A stretch of 37,737 nucleotides of DNA. Source: Sulfurivirga sp964427185 (GTDB taxonomy: Bacteria > Pseudomonadota > Gammaproteobacteria > Thiomicrospirales > Thiomicrospiraceae). Numbering within the stretch: the stretch's first letter is position 1; each line of letters begins with the position of its first letter. This document shows, one piece after another, positions 15,159 through 23,549 of the stretch. The position numbers and the translations under genes are program-made. The stretch is from positions 1 to 37,737 of the forward strand of contig CAYRSN010000014.1 in NCBI GenBank assembly GCA_964427185.1. Reading direction: 5' to 3'. Below the pieces are notes generated by a model, which saw only the letters and a list, made by a program, of their open reading frames with translations, did no database searches and was not told where the DNA came from.

Positions 15159-15959
15159 ATGAGCGAAACCTCACTGCGTAATATGATGAAGGTAAAGGAC
15201 TTTTTCTTTACCTATCCAAATGTGGATCATCCCTCTTTAAAGAATATTAACCTGGATATCAAAGAAAAGCGCATTACCGCGCTGATCGGGCCTTCCGGGT
15301 GCGGAAAATCCACATTGTTAAGAGCGCTAAACCGTATTCATGACTTGTATCCGGGTTGTAAATATGAAGGCGAAATTCATCTCCAGCGTGTAGAAGGGGA
15401 TGGCTATGACGATATCTTGCAGTGGGATACGGAAACCCAGTTAATCAAGCTGCGTCAGCGGGTTGGGATGATTTTTCAGAAGCCGACTCCATTTCCGATG
15501 ACGATTTATGATAACGTGGCTTATGGGCTTAAACTTCAGGGGATTCGTAATAAATCAGAACTGGACGATCGTGTTGAGCAGGCATTTCGCGACGCAGCCA
15601 TCTGGGATGAAGTCAAAGACCGTTTGAATAAAGATGCCAGGGGGCTTTCCGGCGGACAGCAGCAGCGGTTGTGTATTGCGCGTGCCGTGGCGCTACGCCC
15701 AGAGGTTATTTTGTTTGATGAGCCGACTTCCGCCCTGGATCCAATTTCTACCGTTGCGATTGAAGAGATGATTATGGAGCTGCGTGAGCACTATACCATC
15801 GCAATTGTGACTCATAACATGCAGCAGGCTGCGCGTATTTCCGACTACACGGCTTTTATGTATCTGGGAGAGCTGGTGGAGTATGATGCTACCGAAACGA
15901 TCTTTACCAATCCATCCCAGAAACAGACAGAAGACTATATTACGGGGCGTTTTGGCTGA
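15159..15959 (+). CDS. pstB: phosphate ABC transporter ATPase PstB
   Basis: A 266-residue cytosolic ATPase that drives the PstSCA importer. Walker A is GPSGCGKSTLL (about residues 43-53), the Q-loop is at IFQKPTPFPMTIYDNVAYG (a PstB hallmark), the ABC signature is LSGGQQQRLCIARA, Walker B is VILFDEPTSALDP and the switch histidine is in VTHNMQQAAR. The length is standard. It is the last gene of the phoU-phoB-phoR-pstSCAB set and is followed by an intrinsic terminator at 15987. Confidence 0.97.
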   Translation: MSETSLRNMMKVKDFFFTYPNVDHPSLKNINLDIKEKRITALIGPSGCGKSTLLRALNRIHDLYPGCKYEGEIHLQRVEGDGYDDILQWDTETQLIKLRQRVGMIFQKPTPFPMTIYDNVAYGLKLQGIRNKSELDDRVEQAFRDAAIWDEVKDRLNKDARGLSGGQQQRLCIARAVALRPEVILFDEPTSALDPISTVAIEEMIMELREHYTIAIVTHNMQQAARISDYTAFMYLGELVEYDATETIFTNPSQKQTEDYITGRFG

Positions 15960-15986
15960 ATTTCCATCCGTACGCAGTTTTCTTCC

Positions 15987-16009
15987 AACCCGCCTGCTGG
16001 CGGGTTTTT
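15987..16009 (+). terminator. intrinsic terminator of the pst operon
   Basis: AACCCGCC and GGCGGGTT form an 8-bp stem around TGCT, followed by TTT and a T-rich tail, 27 bases after the pstB stop. Confidence 0.85.
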
Positions 16010-16043
16010 CTTTTACAATGAAAACAAAAAGCCATATTGAGAG

Positions 16044-16730
16044 ATGTCCTCTTTACCTGAACCTGTACCCCTTTCTTTTTTTGATCAGCCACCTGTGGCG
16101 CTGGCCGTACAGCTATTGGGAAAAGTTATTTTCCGTAAGGTCGAGGATCTTTGGCTGGCCTGCCAGGTGATTGAAACAGAAGCCTACTATCTGGATGAAA
16201 AAGGGTCTCACTCTTCTTTGGGGCGTACGCCCAGCCGTGAGGCGATGTTTATGTCTCCCGGTACGATTTACATGTATTACAGCCGAGGAAAGCCTTCATT
16301 GAATATCAGTGCGCGAGGTGAAGGTAATGCCGTGCTGGTTAAAGCAGGGGTGCCTTGGTGCATGACATCCGCACAGCAGCGATTGATGATCAAAGGGCTT
16401 GGGCGAAATAAGGCGGCGGATAAGCTGTGCAGCGGGCAGACCTTATTATGTGAAGCTCTGCATCTGCGTGTGGAGGTGTGGCGTACTAAACAATTTGATC
16501 CAGATCAATTTTATATTGCCGATGTGGGTGAATGGCCGGATAAAATTATCCAAACTCGCAGATTGGGGATTGCAGCGCACCGAGATGCACATTTGCCTTA
16601 TCGGTTTGTCGATGCGGCACATGTGCGTCAGGCGACACAGAACCCTCTGAAACGGACAGCGGTTGCGGGGCGGGATTACTGGCACTTGTCCTGGGATGAG
16701 GCACTGCAATTAAAAGAGGTGCATAGATGA
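16044..16730 (+). CDS. mpg: DNA-3-methyladenine glycosylase, AAG/MPG family
   Basis: A 228-residue base-excision repair enzyme of the AAG (Mpg) fold, which removes alkylated purines from DNA. The catalytic glutamate is in VIETEAYYLDEKGSHS (near residue 46), aligned with the human VETEAYLGPEDEAAHS block. Further matches are REAMFMSPGTIYMYYSRGK with NIS after it (the base-flipping Tyr region), DKLCSGQTLLCEAL and RRLGIAAHRDAHLPYRF. The second block reads YYSRGKPSLN where YGMHYCFN-type sequence is common, a modest divergence. The ATG is preceded by GAGAG only a few bases away, a poor ribosome site. It sits alone after the pst terminator; the small membrane ORF follows immediately. Confidence 0.88.
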   Translation: MSSLPEPVPLSFFDQPPVALAVQLLGKVIFRKVEDLWLACQVIETEAYYLDEKGSHSSLGRTPSREAMFMSPGTIYMYYSRGKPSLNISARGEGNAVLVKAGVPWCMTSAQQRLMIKGLGRNKAADKLCSGQTLLCEALHLRVEVWRTKQFDPDQFYIADVGEWPDKIIQTRRLGIAAHRDAHLPYRFVDAAHVRQATQNPLKRTAVAGRDYWHLSWDEALQLKEVHR

Positions 16731-16731
16731 T

Positions 16732-16839
16732 ATGGTGACATCTTACGGCATTGGCTGGGGGTGGTGGTTATTGGCTTGGGGGGTGACAGTTATTGCAATG
16801 TGGGTGCTTTATCGCGTATTGACAAGATCGAGAAAATAA
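16732..16839 (+). CDS. 35-residue single-span membrane peptide
   Basis: A short frame beginning MVTSYGIGWGWWLLAW, continuing hydrophobic, and ending in the basic tail YRVLTRSRK. It looks like a one-pass inner-membrane peptide with the charged C-terminus in the cytoplasm. GAGGTG at 16716-16721 lies about ten bases before the ATG, inside the 3' end of mpg, and the frame starts two bases after the mpg stop. I recognise no family. The transmembrane-plus-basic-tail design and the tight fit behind mpg argue that it is real, but a frame this short could arise by chance. Confidence 0.42.
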   Translation: MVTSYGIGWGWWLLAWGVTVIAMWVLYRVLTRSRK

Positions 16840-16879
16840 ATTCAAATGATTGTTTATACTAAATAACGGTGCGTGCACT

Positions 16880-17785
16880 ATGAAAGGGTTAATTATCGGT
16901 GTCTGGCTGATTTTAGGGTTGACGGCGTGTCGCCAGGCATCGGAAGCACCGCCGGAAATTCACTATGGTAATGCATCCCCTGTTGAAGTGCCCGTTTATA
17001 CCGTTGCGATTCACCCACTTTACAGTCCGGGACGTCTGTTTGAGCTATTTTCCCCCGTGCTTGAGCACTTGAATAAGCATCTGAAAGGTCAGGCTAAACT
17101 AAAGCTGGAGGCTTCTCAAAATTATACGGTCTATGATGAAAAAATCCGGGCGCAGGAGCCGGATTTTCTTTTGCCGAACCCGTTTCAAACTTTGATTGCT
17201 TTGCGGCATAAATACCATGTGATCGGTAAGGTGGCGGATGACAGTAATTTCAGAGGCATCATTTTGGTCAGAAAATCCGATGCTATTTATAAGGTTTCTG
17301 ATTTGAAAGGTGGTGTAATTGCTGCGCCGGGGCCGACGGCTTTGGCCGCGACGATGATGCCCAAATATTTTTTAGCAACGCATGGGTTGGATGTCAATAA
17401 AGATGTGCGTTATCGCTATACAGGGTCGTAGGAATCTACGATTATGGCGCTTTATTTGCAAAAAGCACAGGCTGCCACAACCTGGCCTGTGCCCTGGCAT
17501 TTAATGCAAAAAACACGCCCTAAAGTGGCGGCGGCTCTGCGGGTTGCCTGGCAGACGGAAACCTTACCTTCTATCAGTATCATGGTTCATGAGCGTGTGC
17601 CGCAAGCGGCTGCCCATGCTGTGATAAAGGCACTGGTTGAGATGGAACAGCATCAAACGGGAAAACGGCTGTTGCAGGCCAGTACTTTTGGCGCGTTTGA
17701 CTATGCAAATGACCTGACTTATACACCAGTTGCCGAATTTATCCGCGCATATGGCGAGTTGGTTGAGCCGGTGGAGGTGCGTTAA
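16880..17785 (+). pseudogene. PhnD-like phosphate/phosphonate-binding lipoprotein with in-frame amber stop
   Basis: A periplasmic binding protein of the phosphate/phosphite/phosphonate (PhnD-like) family, about 300 residues in all. It begins with a lipoprotein signal (MKGLIIGVWLILGLTAC|R), then VYTVAIHPLYSPGRLFELFSPV, LLPNPFQTLIAL and DLKGGVIAAPGPTALAATMMP, as in the family. A TAG at 17429-17431 interrupts it, and the same frame continues on the other side: the text reads YRYTGS-stop-ESTIMALYLQKA, where the family usually has a GSQES motif, so a CAG-to-TAG change is likely. The downstream part (MALYLQKAQAATTWPVPWHL to the end) is intact. Such binding proteins often feed a neighbouring sensor, here the GGDEF-EAL gene, whose ATG overlaps this stop codon (TAATG). 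It is a nonsense pseudogene, a read-through gene, or a sequence error. Confidence 0.8.
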
Positions 17786-20139
17786 TGGAAAGACTGAACT
17801 TCATGAGGCGCTCCATCCGCTGGCAGTTAATTGCCGGTGTGATTCTGGTGCATGCGGTATTGATGACTTTTTTGTTTGGGATCTTGTAGATAAACAGGCG
17901 CGGTTTTTAGCCGAAGAGGTGGAGCAGAGCACACGCCATTATACGGAAACCTTGGCACAAAGTATGGCGTTATGGGCAGCTTCCGGAGATTATCAGGCTG
18001 TGCAGGATGTTGTAAATACGGCACTGGTGCGTCAACCGCATATTAAAGCCATGGTGGTAATAGACAGTGATGGACGCGTCATTGCCCACAGTGATCCTGA
18101 AAAGCTGGGGCTGTATGTGCAGGATGATTTGTCTTTGAAGCTGCTTAAGATGAAGTCGCCTGAGACAGTTGTCTTAAAGCAGACACAGGCCTGGATTGAT
18201 GTTGCCAGTCCTGTTTTAATTGGTTCTCGTCTGATCGGTTGGGTCAGGCTGCAGAAGGATATCAGCTATCTGGCCAGGCAGAGCGAAGCGGTTTGGTGGG
18301 AAGGGGGGGATGTATACACTTTTTGCCATTATCGTTGGGGCTCTGTTTGCCTGGTATCTGGGCACGGGGCTTACGCGGCGCTTGACGGCGTTGATGCGTT
18401 TTACAGAGCGCGTGGCCAAGGGTGATCGAACAGGGCAGGTGCCGATTAACCCCAGTTTCCGGGATGAGGTGACGGAGCTGGGCGAGCACTTTCAGAAAAT
18501 GCTTGATCAGCTGATTGAGCAGGAGTGTTATACCTTGCGTGAACGCGATCGGCTGAATTCAATTTTGGGGGTGTTACCGGAGTCGGTGGTTGAGCTGGAT
18601 GCACAGGGGCGTATTGTATATGTGAACTCGATGTTTGAGCAGATGGTGCATCATACTGCAGCGCAACTGTATGGCAAACCCATAGAGGAAGTCATAGAGG
18701 TGTTAACCGAGAAGGGATATCCTCTATGGCCGGATAAACACCCTACGGAGCGCGATGCCAGACGTTTGGTGGTGCGGGTGAAACCGAAAAAAGCTCCGAT
18801 TGAGGAAGAAAACATGTTCTTGCGTGTGGTGCCGAGAGAAGCGCAGGATGGTGCTCTGTATTATGTGTTGCTCTTTGAGTATTACGCCGATTCTCAACAT
18901 TTGATTGAGGAGCTAAGGTGGCAGCGCGACCATGACGTGTTGACCCGGGTATATAACCGGCAGGCGCTTGAACGTCACCTGTTGGATCTGTTTGAGTTAA
19001 AGCAGCCGATGATCCTGGCGCAGTTTTTAATGCAGCGTGTTGGGCAGCAGGCCTTTGTAGCAAGGCTGGGAGGAGATGATTTTGTCATTGTATGGAAAGC
19101 GGCGCAGGCCGAGGATGTTTATAAAAAGTGCAATCAGATTAAAAGCCTGCTGTCTGAAGTCGAGCATTATCCTTTTCGCTATGGAGAGCGTATTTTTACA
19201 CTGAGTATGCATGCCGGCGTGCTGGATGTTTCGGCTGAACGTGTGGGTTCTGCCGAAGAAGCACTGCTGAAGCTGGATTATGCGTTGAGGCAGGCAAAAC
19301 GGCAGGGGGATGGTCAGTGTGTGATTTATGATGACCGGCTGATGGATACGCAGGAGAAATTTGCAGAGATCGGCTGGCTGACTGAGATCAAACAAGGCCT
19401 ACAAGAAGATCGGTTTGTGCTGTATGCGCAACCTGTGGTGGCTTTGCAGCACAGTAACAAGCGCACAATTGAAGTATTGGTACGTTTAGTTGATAGGCAA
19501 GGTGAGCATGTGGCGCCCTATCACTTTTTGCCGGTGGCTGAACGTTTTGGTTTGATGGGCGTGTTGGATCTGCACATTGTAAGAAAAACCTTAACATGGC
19601 TTACCTCGCATCATGCTGCCTATGATCAAGTGAACATTAACCTCTCCGGCATTATGTTGCAGCAGGCGAACTCCCGGCATGAGCTTTTGCATCTGGTGCA
19701 GCAGCAGTCGGAAGCGGTACGAGAGAAAATCTGTTTTGAGGTGACAGAAACTGCCGCCGTGTATGATCTTGAAGAGACGGCACAGTTCTTAAATGATCTG
19801 CGCGCCTTAAAATGTAAGATTGCCGTGGATGACTTTGGATCGGGTTATGCCTCTTTTAATTACCTCAAGCATCTGCCTGTGGATTTTGTCAAAATTGACG
19901 GTGCCTTTGTAAGGGATCTGCTTTCAGACAGAGTCAGTTATGCCATGGTGAAGGCGATTACCCATGTGGCGCATGAAATGGGGCTGCAGGTTGTTGCAGA
20001 GTTTGTTGAAACGGCAGAAATTGCACGCATACTGGCACAGCTGGATATTGAGTTTGCGCAGGGGTATCTGTTCTCACCGCCGTGTCCCATTGAAAAGATA
20101 CCTGCTTCTGTTTGGGAAATTACGCTTACCGAGCAGTAA
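17785..20139 (+). pseudogene. membrane sensor with HAMP, PAS, GGDEF and EAL domains, broken by two frameshifts
   Basis: One gene spread over three frames. Frame A (17785-17883) encodes MERLNFMRRSIRWQLIAG and the first membrane span, and stops at 17881. At a T6 run (17868-17873) one missing base, or a -1 slip on T TTT TTG, joins it to FVWDLVDKQARFLAEEVEQS, a periplasmic sensor. At a G7 run (18303-18309) one extra base joins this to MYTLFAIIVGALFAWYLG, the second span. Then follow HAMP, a PAS domain (ILGVLPESVVELDAQGRIVYVN), GGDEF and EAL. The GGDEF has the site GGDDF but lacks about 25-30 residues, including the xDLDxFKxxND metal site, so it should not make c-di-GMP. The EAL part keeps its catalytic set: EVL, NINLS, FEVTET, DDFGSG, VKIDG, AEFVET and QGYLFSPP. 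An uninterrupted 609-codon frame starts at the ATG at 18310. Confidence 0.82.
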
Positions 20140-20168
20140 GCTTCCGTGCCTAAAGTGTATGTAAAAAT

Positions 20169-21056
20169 TCAGCTATGTTTTTGTCCCGTCAGCAAGCACC
20201 AGCCATCTTCTTCTGCATGAAGTGTCAGGTCAATATGCTGTTGTGCATAAGCGTGCTGAAGCGCTGAGACCTGATCTTTCAGTAGCCCTGAAAGGATCAG
20301 GGTGCCGCCTGGCAGGAGATGGCGGCTTAATACGGGTGCCAGCGCTGTAAGCGGCCCTGCAAGAATGTTGGCCATGACCAGTTGCACCGGTTCAGGAGGC
20401 TTTGCTTCGAAAGCATCTACCAGGGTGAAATCAATACTTACCTGGTTGCGCGCGGCGTTTTGCTGGCTGGCTTGAATGGCCTGGGGGTCGATGTCTGTCC
20501 CCCACACGTATGCTGCGCCAAGCTTGGCTGCAGCAATGGCCAACACGCCGGAACCACAGCCGTAGTCAATAACATGCTGATGGATGGGAGGGTGCGCATC
20601 CAGCCAGCGCAGGCACATGGCCGTAGTGGGGTGTGTGCCGGTGCCAAAGGCCATCCCGGGATCCAGCAGCAGATTGATGGCATCCGCTTCAGGTGGACGG
20701 TGCCAGCTGGGAATGATCCAGAGCCGTTTACCGAAACGCATGGGTTTAAACTGATCCATCCAGGCGCGTACCCAGTCTTTATCTTCCAGAATATCTGTTT
20801 TGAACTGCTCTGGCTTGAGCTGGGGTAGTGCGGCGCACAGTGCGGTGATCACTTCCTTAGCGTGAGTGTCAGCCGTAAACAGCCCCATTACTCTGGTGTT
20901 TTGCCATAGCGGTGTACTGCCCGGCTCAGGTTCAAAAATTTCTTCATCATCGCCTTCCGCTTGGGTAACCGCCATGGCACCCAGCATCATCAGTTGATCA
21001 GATAAGGGTTCTACCAGAGCTTCCGGCACTGTGGTGTTGATTTGAATCCAGCTCAT
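20169..21056 (-). CDS. prmA: ribosomal protein L11 methyltransferase PrmA
   Basis: A 295-residue enzyme that trimethylates lysines and the N-terminus of ribosomal protein L11 with SAM. The N-terminal substrate-recognition domain (MSWIQINTTVPEALVEPLSDQL, with LGAMAVT) is followed by the linker with DPGMAFGTGTHPTTAMCLRWL, motif I DYGCGSGVLAIAAAKLGA, the acidic GTDIDPQAI and the catalytic-site segment MANILAGPLTALAP. Length matches E. coli PrmA (293). It lies 72 bases after accC with a terminator between them, and converges with the GGDEF-EAL gene. The accC-prmA neighbourhood is usual in gammaproteobacteria. Confidence 0.96.
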   Translation of the reverse strand: MSWIQINTTVPEALVEPLSDQLMMLGAMAVTQAEGDDEEIFEPEPGSTPLWQNTRVMGLFTADTHAKEVITALCAALPQLKPEQFKTDILEDKDWVRAWMDQFKPMRFGKRLWIIPSWHRPPEADAINLLLDPGMAFGTGTHPTTAMCLRWLDAHPPIHQHVIDYGCGSGVLAIAAAKLGAAYVWGTDIDPQAIQASQQNAARNQVSIDFTLVDAFEAKPPEPVQLVMANILAGPLTALAPVLSRHLLPGGTLILSGLLKDQVSALQHAYAQQHIDLTLHAEEDGWCLLTGQKHS

Positions 21057-21094
21057 GTATCAAGGTTCCATATAGGAAGGAGAACATCGAATGG

Positions 21095-21121
21095 GAAAAA
21101 CTAAGCGCCCGGAGGGCGCTT
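21095..21121 (-). terminator. intrinsic terminator after accC
   Basis: On the minus strand AAGCGCCC and GGGCGCTT pair across a three-base turn, followed by AGTTTTT. It lies between accC and prmA and should end the aroQ-accB-accC message, with some read-through into prmA possible. Confidence 0.75.
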
Positions 21122-21127
21122 TAAGAA

Positions 21128-22477
21128 TCAGACCAGATGTTCCAGGCGCTCTTCCAGATAGTGGATATTGCGTGCGCCTTCGCGGAAACCACTGTCTGCC
21201 ATGATTTCACGCTGTAGGCTGATATTGGTGTCAATCCCGAGAATCACCAGTTCATTCAGTGCATGCTGCATGCGGGCAATCGCCACTTCACGGCTGTCGC
21301 CATAGGTGATCAGCTTGCCAATCATGGAGTCGTAGTGTGGAGGCACGTGATAACCGGTATAGATGTGGCTATCCCAACGTACGCCGAGCCCACCGGGCAA
21401 GTGCAGGCGCTCAAGTTTACCCGGAGAGGGCATGAAGTTTTTCGCCGGGTTTTCCGCATTGATGCGGCACTCAATGGCGTGTCCACGAATTTGTATCTCG
21501 TCCTGCTTGAAACGCAAGGGTTTGCCCATGGCGATTTCAATTTGTGCGCGTACCAGATCCACACCTGTGACCTGTTCGGTCACAGGGTGCTCCACCTGCA
21601 GGCGCGTGTTCATTTCGATAAAGTAAAACTCACCATTTTCGTAGAGAAACTCAAAGGTGCCGGCACCGCGGTAGCCAATATCCAGGCAGGCTTTGACACA
21701 GGCCTCGCCAATACGCTGGCGCTGCTCTTCGGTGATGCCTGGTGCAGGGGCTTCTTCGACAACTTTCTGATGACGGCGCTGCATGGAACAGTCCCGCTCG
21801 CCCAAGTGTACGGCATTGCCCAGGCCGTCAGAGAGTACCTGAACCTCAATATGGCGCGGGTTTTCCAGAAACTTTTCCATATAGACTTCGGGGTTACCGA
21901 ACGCGGCACCCGCTTCTGTTTTAGTCATTTGGATGGCTTTGGCCAGATTGGACTCGGTATGCACGACACGCATGCCGCGTCCTCCGCCACCGCCGGAGGC
22001 TTTGATAATCACCGGATAGCCGATTTCACGGGCAATGCGTTTATTTTCTTCGTCATCGTCCCCCAAGGGGCCGCCTGAGCCGGGCACTGTCGGCACGCCC
22101 GCAGCTTTCATGGCTTTAATGGCAGAGACTTTATCTCCCATCATGCGAATGGTTTCGGGTTTGGGGCCAATAAAGATAAAACCGGAGTTTTCCACTTTTT
22201 CCGCAAAATCGGCATTTTCAGATAGAAATCCATAACCCGGATGAATCGCTTCAGCATCAGTGACTTCTGCTGCGGCAATAATGGCCGGCTGGTTTAGGTA
22301 GCTATCGGTAGAAGGTGCAGGGCCGATGCAGACAGACTCATCTGCCAACAGCACATGCTTGAGGTCTTTGTCCGCTTCTGAGTGGACTGCGACCGTTTTT
22401 AGCCCCATTTCTCGGCAAGTACGCAAAATGCGCAACGCAATTTCGCCTCGGTTGGCAATCAGGATTTTTTCGATCAT
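21128..22477 (-). CDS. accC: acetyl-CoA carboxylase, biotin carboxylase subunit
   Basis: A 449-residue enzyme, the same length as E. coli AccC. It carboxylates the biotin on AccB with bicarbonate and ATP, the first half-reaction of fatty acid synthesis. Features: KILIANRGEIALRILRTC at the N-terminus, HPGYGFLSENADFA, the ATP-grasp glycine loop ASGGGGGRGMRVV, the RDCSMQRRHQKVVEEAPAP block, and the catalytic FIEMNTRLQVEHPVTE. The start has AGGAC upstream and lies 5 bases after the accB stop, so they are one transcript. Confidence 0.98.
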   Translation of the reverse strand: MIEKILIANRGEIALRILRTCREMGLKTVAVHSEADKDLKHVLLADESVCIGPAPSTDSYLNQPAIIAAAEVTDAEAIHPGYGFLSENADFAEKVENSGFIFIGPKPETIRMMGDKVSAIKAMKAAGVPTVPGSGGPLGDDDEENKRIAREIGYPVIIKASGGGGGRGMRVVHTESNLAKAIQMTKTEAGAAFGNPEVYMEKFLENPRHIEVQVLSDGLGNAVHLGERDCSMQRRHQKVVEEAPAPGITEEQRQRIGEACVKACLDIGYRGAGTFEFLYENGEFYFIEMNTRLQVEHPVTEQVTGVDLVRAQIEIAMGKPLRFKQDEIQIRGHAIECRINAENPAKNFMPSPGKLERLHLPGGLGVRWDSHIYTGYHVPPHYDSMIGKLITYGDSREVAIARMQHALNELVILGIDTNISLQREIMADSGFREGARNIHYLEERLEHLV

Positions 22478-22482
22478 GGTGT

Positions 22483-22944
22483 TCAGTCCTGTTCAATGAC
22501 AAACAGTGGCTGGCCAAACTCAACCGGCTCGGCATTTTGTACCAGAATCTTTTTGATTGTGCCGGATACTTCTGCTTCGATGGGATTCATGATCTTCATT
22601 GCTTCAATGATGCACAGGGTATCACCTGCGCTGACATGGTCGCCGGCCTTTACAAAAGGCTCTGCATCCGGTGCCGGTGCGGCATAGAAGGTGCCGACCA
22701 TAGGGGATTTCACCACGTAGCCGCTTTCTTCAGCAGGTGCGCTGGCCGGTGCGGGTGCGTCAGCCGGTGTTGCAGGCGTAGGTGCCGCAGCCTGCTGCAC
22801 AACCTGCTGGGCGGGGGCTTGCATAATAACGGGTTCTTTTTGCTTGGTGATGCGGATATTGGTTTCACCTTCTTTGATTTCGATTTCGGCAATATCGTGT
22901 GCTTGGACGATTTCCAGTAGCTTGCGAATGGAGCGTAAATCCAT
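22483..22944 (-). CDS. accB: biotin carboxyl carrier protein of acetyl-CoA carboxylase
   Basis: A 153-residue carrier subunit. The N-terminal 40 residues form the dimerising helix region, followed by an Ala/Pro-rich swinging linker (about 41-72) and the biotinyl domain (about 76-153). The biotin is attached at K117 in EAMKIMN. The thumb sequence APAPDAEPFVKAGD is present, as in E. coli BCCP. AGAGGG precedes the ATG. It lies between aroQ (18 bases upstream) and accC (5 bases downstream). Confidence 0.98.
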   Translation of the reverse strand: MDLRSIRKLLEIVQAHDIAEIEIKEGETNIRITKQKEPVIMQAPAQQVVQQAAAPTPATPADAPAPASAPAEESGYVVKSPMVGTFYAAPAPDAEPFVKAGDHVSAGDTLCIIEAMKIMNPIEAEVSGTIKKILVQNAEPVEFGQPLFVIEQD

Positions 22945-22962
22945 GGGTAACCCTCTTGGTGA

Positions 22963-23400
22963 TTATTTAATATGTTCTGCAGCAGCTTCCAGCGCCAGCA
23001 GGTAGCCTTGTGGACCCAGCCCCGCGATGACACCGCAGGCCAGGTCAGAAAAGTAACTGTGCTTGCGAAAAGGTTCGCGTTGGTAAACATTGCTAATATG
23101 CACTTCAATGAAGGGAATCTTGACAGCAGCTAAAGCGTCGCGTAGCGCGATGGAAGTATGGGTGAAAGCGGCCGGGTTGATAATAATGAAATCCACCCCC
23201 TCATGGTAAGCTTGGTGAATGCGCTCAATCAGCTCGAACTCCGCATTGCTTTGGAAGTGATCCAGCACCAGCTGATAGACATCGGCCAGGTTTTCCAGTT
23301 GTTCAACAATTTCATCCAGTGTCAGGTTGCCGTATTTATCAGGCTCACGCATGCCAAGCAGATTGAGATTGGGGCCATTCAGCACAAGAACGCGACGCAT
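22963..23400 (-). CDS. aroQ: 3-dehydroquinate dehydratase, type II
   Basis: A 145-residue dodecameric enzyme of the shikimate pathway, converting 3-dehydroquinate to 3-dehydroshikimate. The start VLNGPNLNLLGMREPDKYG carries the catalytic Tyr of the flexible lid, the middle has IINPAAFTHTSIALRDAL, and the catalytic His lies in EVHISNVYQREPFRKHSY. Length is normal. It leads the aroQ-accB-accC operon, an arrangement common in Pseudomonas and relatives. The gap to dsbD (149 bases) contains the dsbD terminator and an AT-rich stretch with a TAAAAT -10 like hexamer on the minus strand, so it probably has its own promoter. Confidence 0.97.
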   Translation of the reverse strand: MRRVLVLNGPNLNLLGMREPDKYGNLTLDEIVEQLENLADVYQLVLDHFQSNAEFELIERIHQAYHEGVDFIIINPAAFTHTSIALRDALAAVKIPFIEVHISNVYQREPFRKHSYFSDLACGVIAGLGPQGYLLALEAAAEHIK

Positions 23401-23517
23401 GAAGCATAATCCCTTGAGTATTTGAAATTTATTTTAGCTTTTTTGGCCTGAAAATGCGGGAAAATGCATTAAAAATACACGTTTTTTGCCAGTTTTTTTC
23501 AAAAAACTTCGCGCAAG

Positions 23518-23537
23518 AAAAAGGGGGAGACCCCCTC
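23518..23537 (-). terminator. intrinsic terminator of dsbD
   Basis: On the minus strand a GGGGG-TCT-CCCCC hairpin is followed by TTTTTCTT, just past the dsbD stop. The core sequence is the same as that found antisense inside the alcohol dehydrogenase gene at 1049-1068. Confidence 0.8.
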
Positions 23538-23549
23538 AGGTGTGTAGCT

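Noticed and set aside
21263..22078. 271-codon open frame opposite accC
   Set aside because: It is a shadow of the accC reading frame; AccC itself is full length with all motifs.
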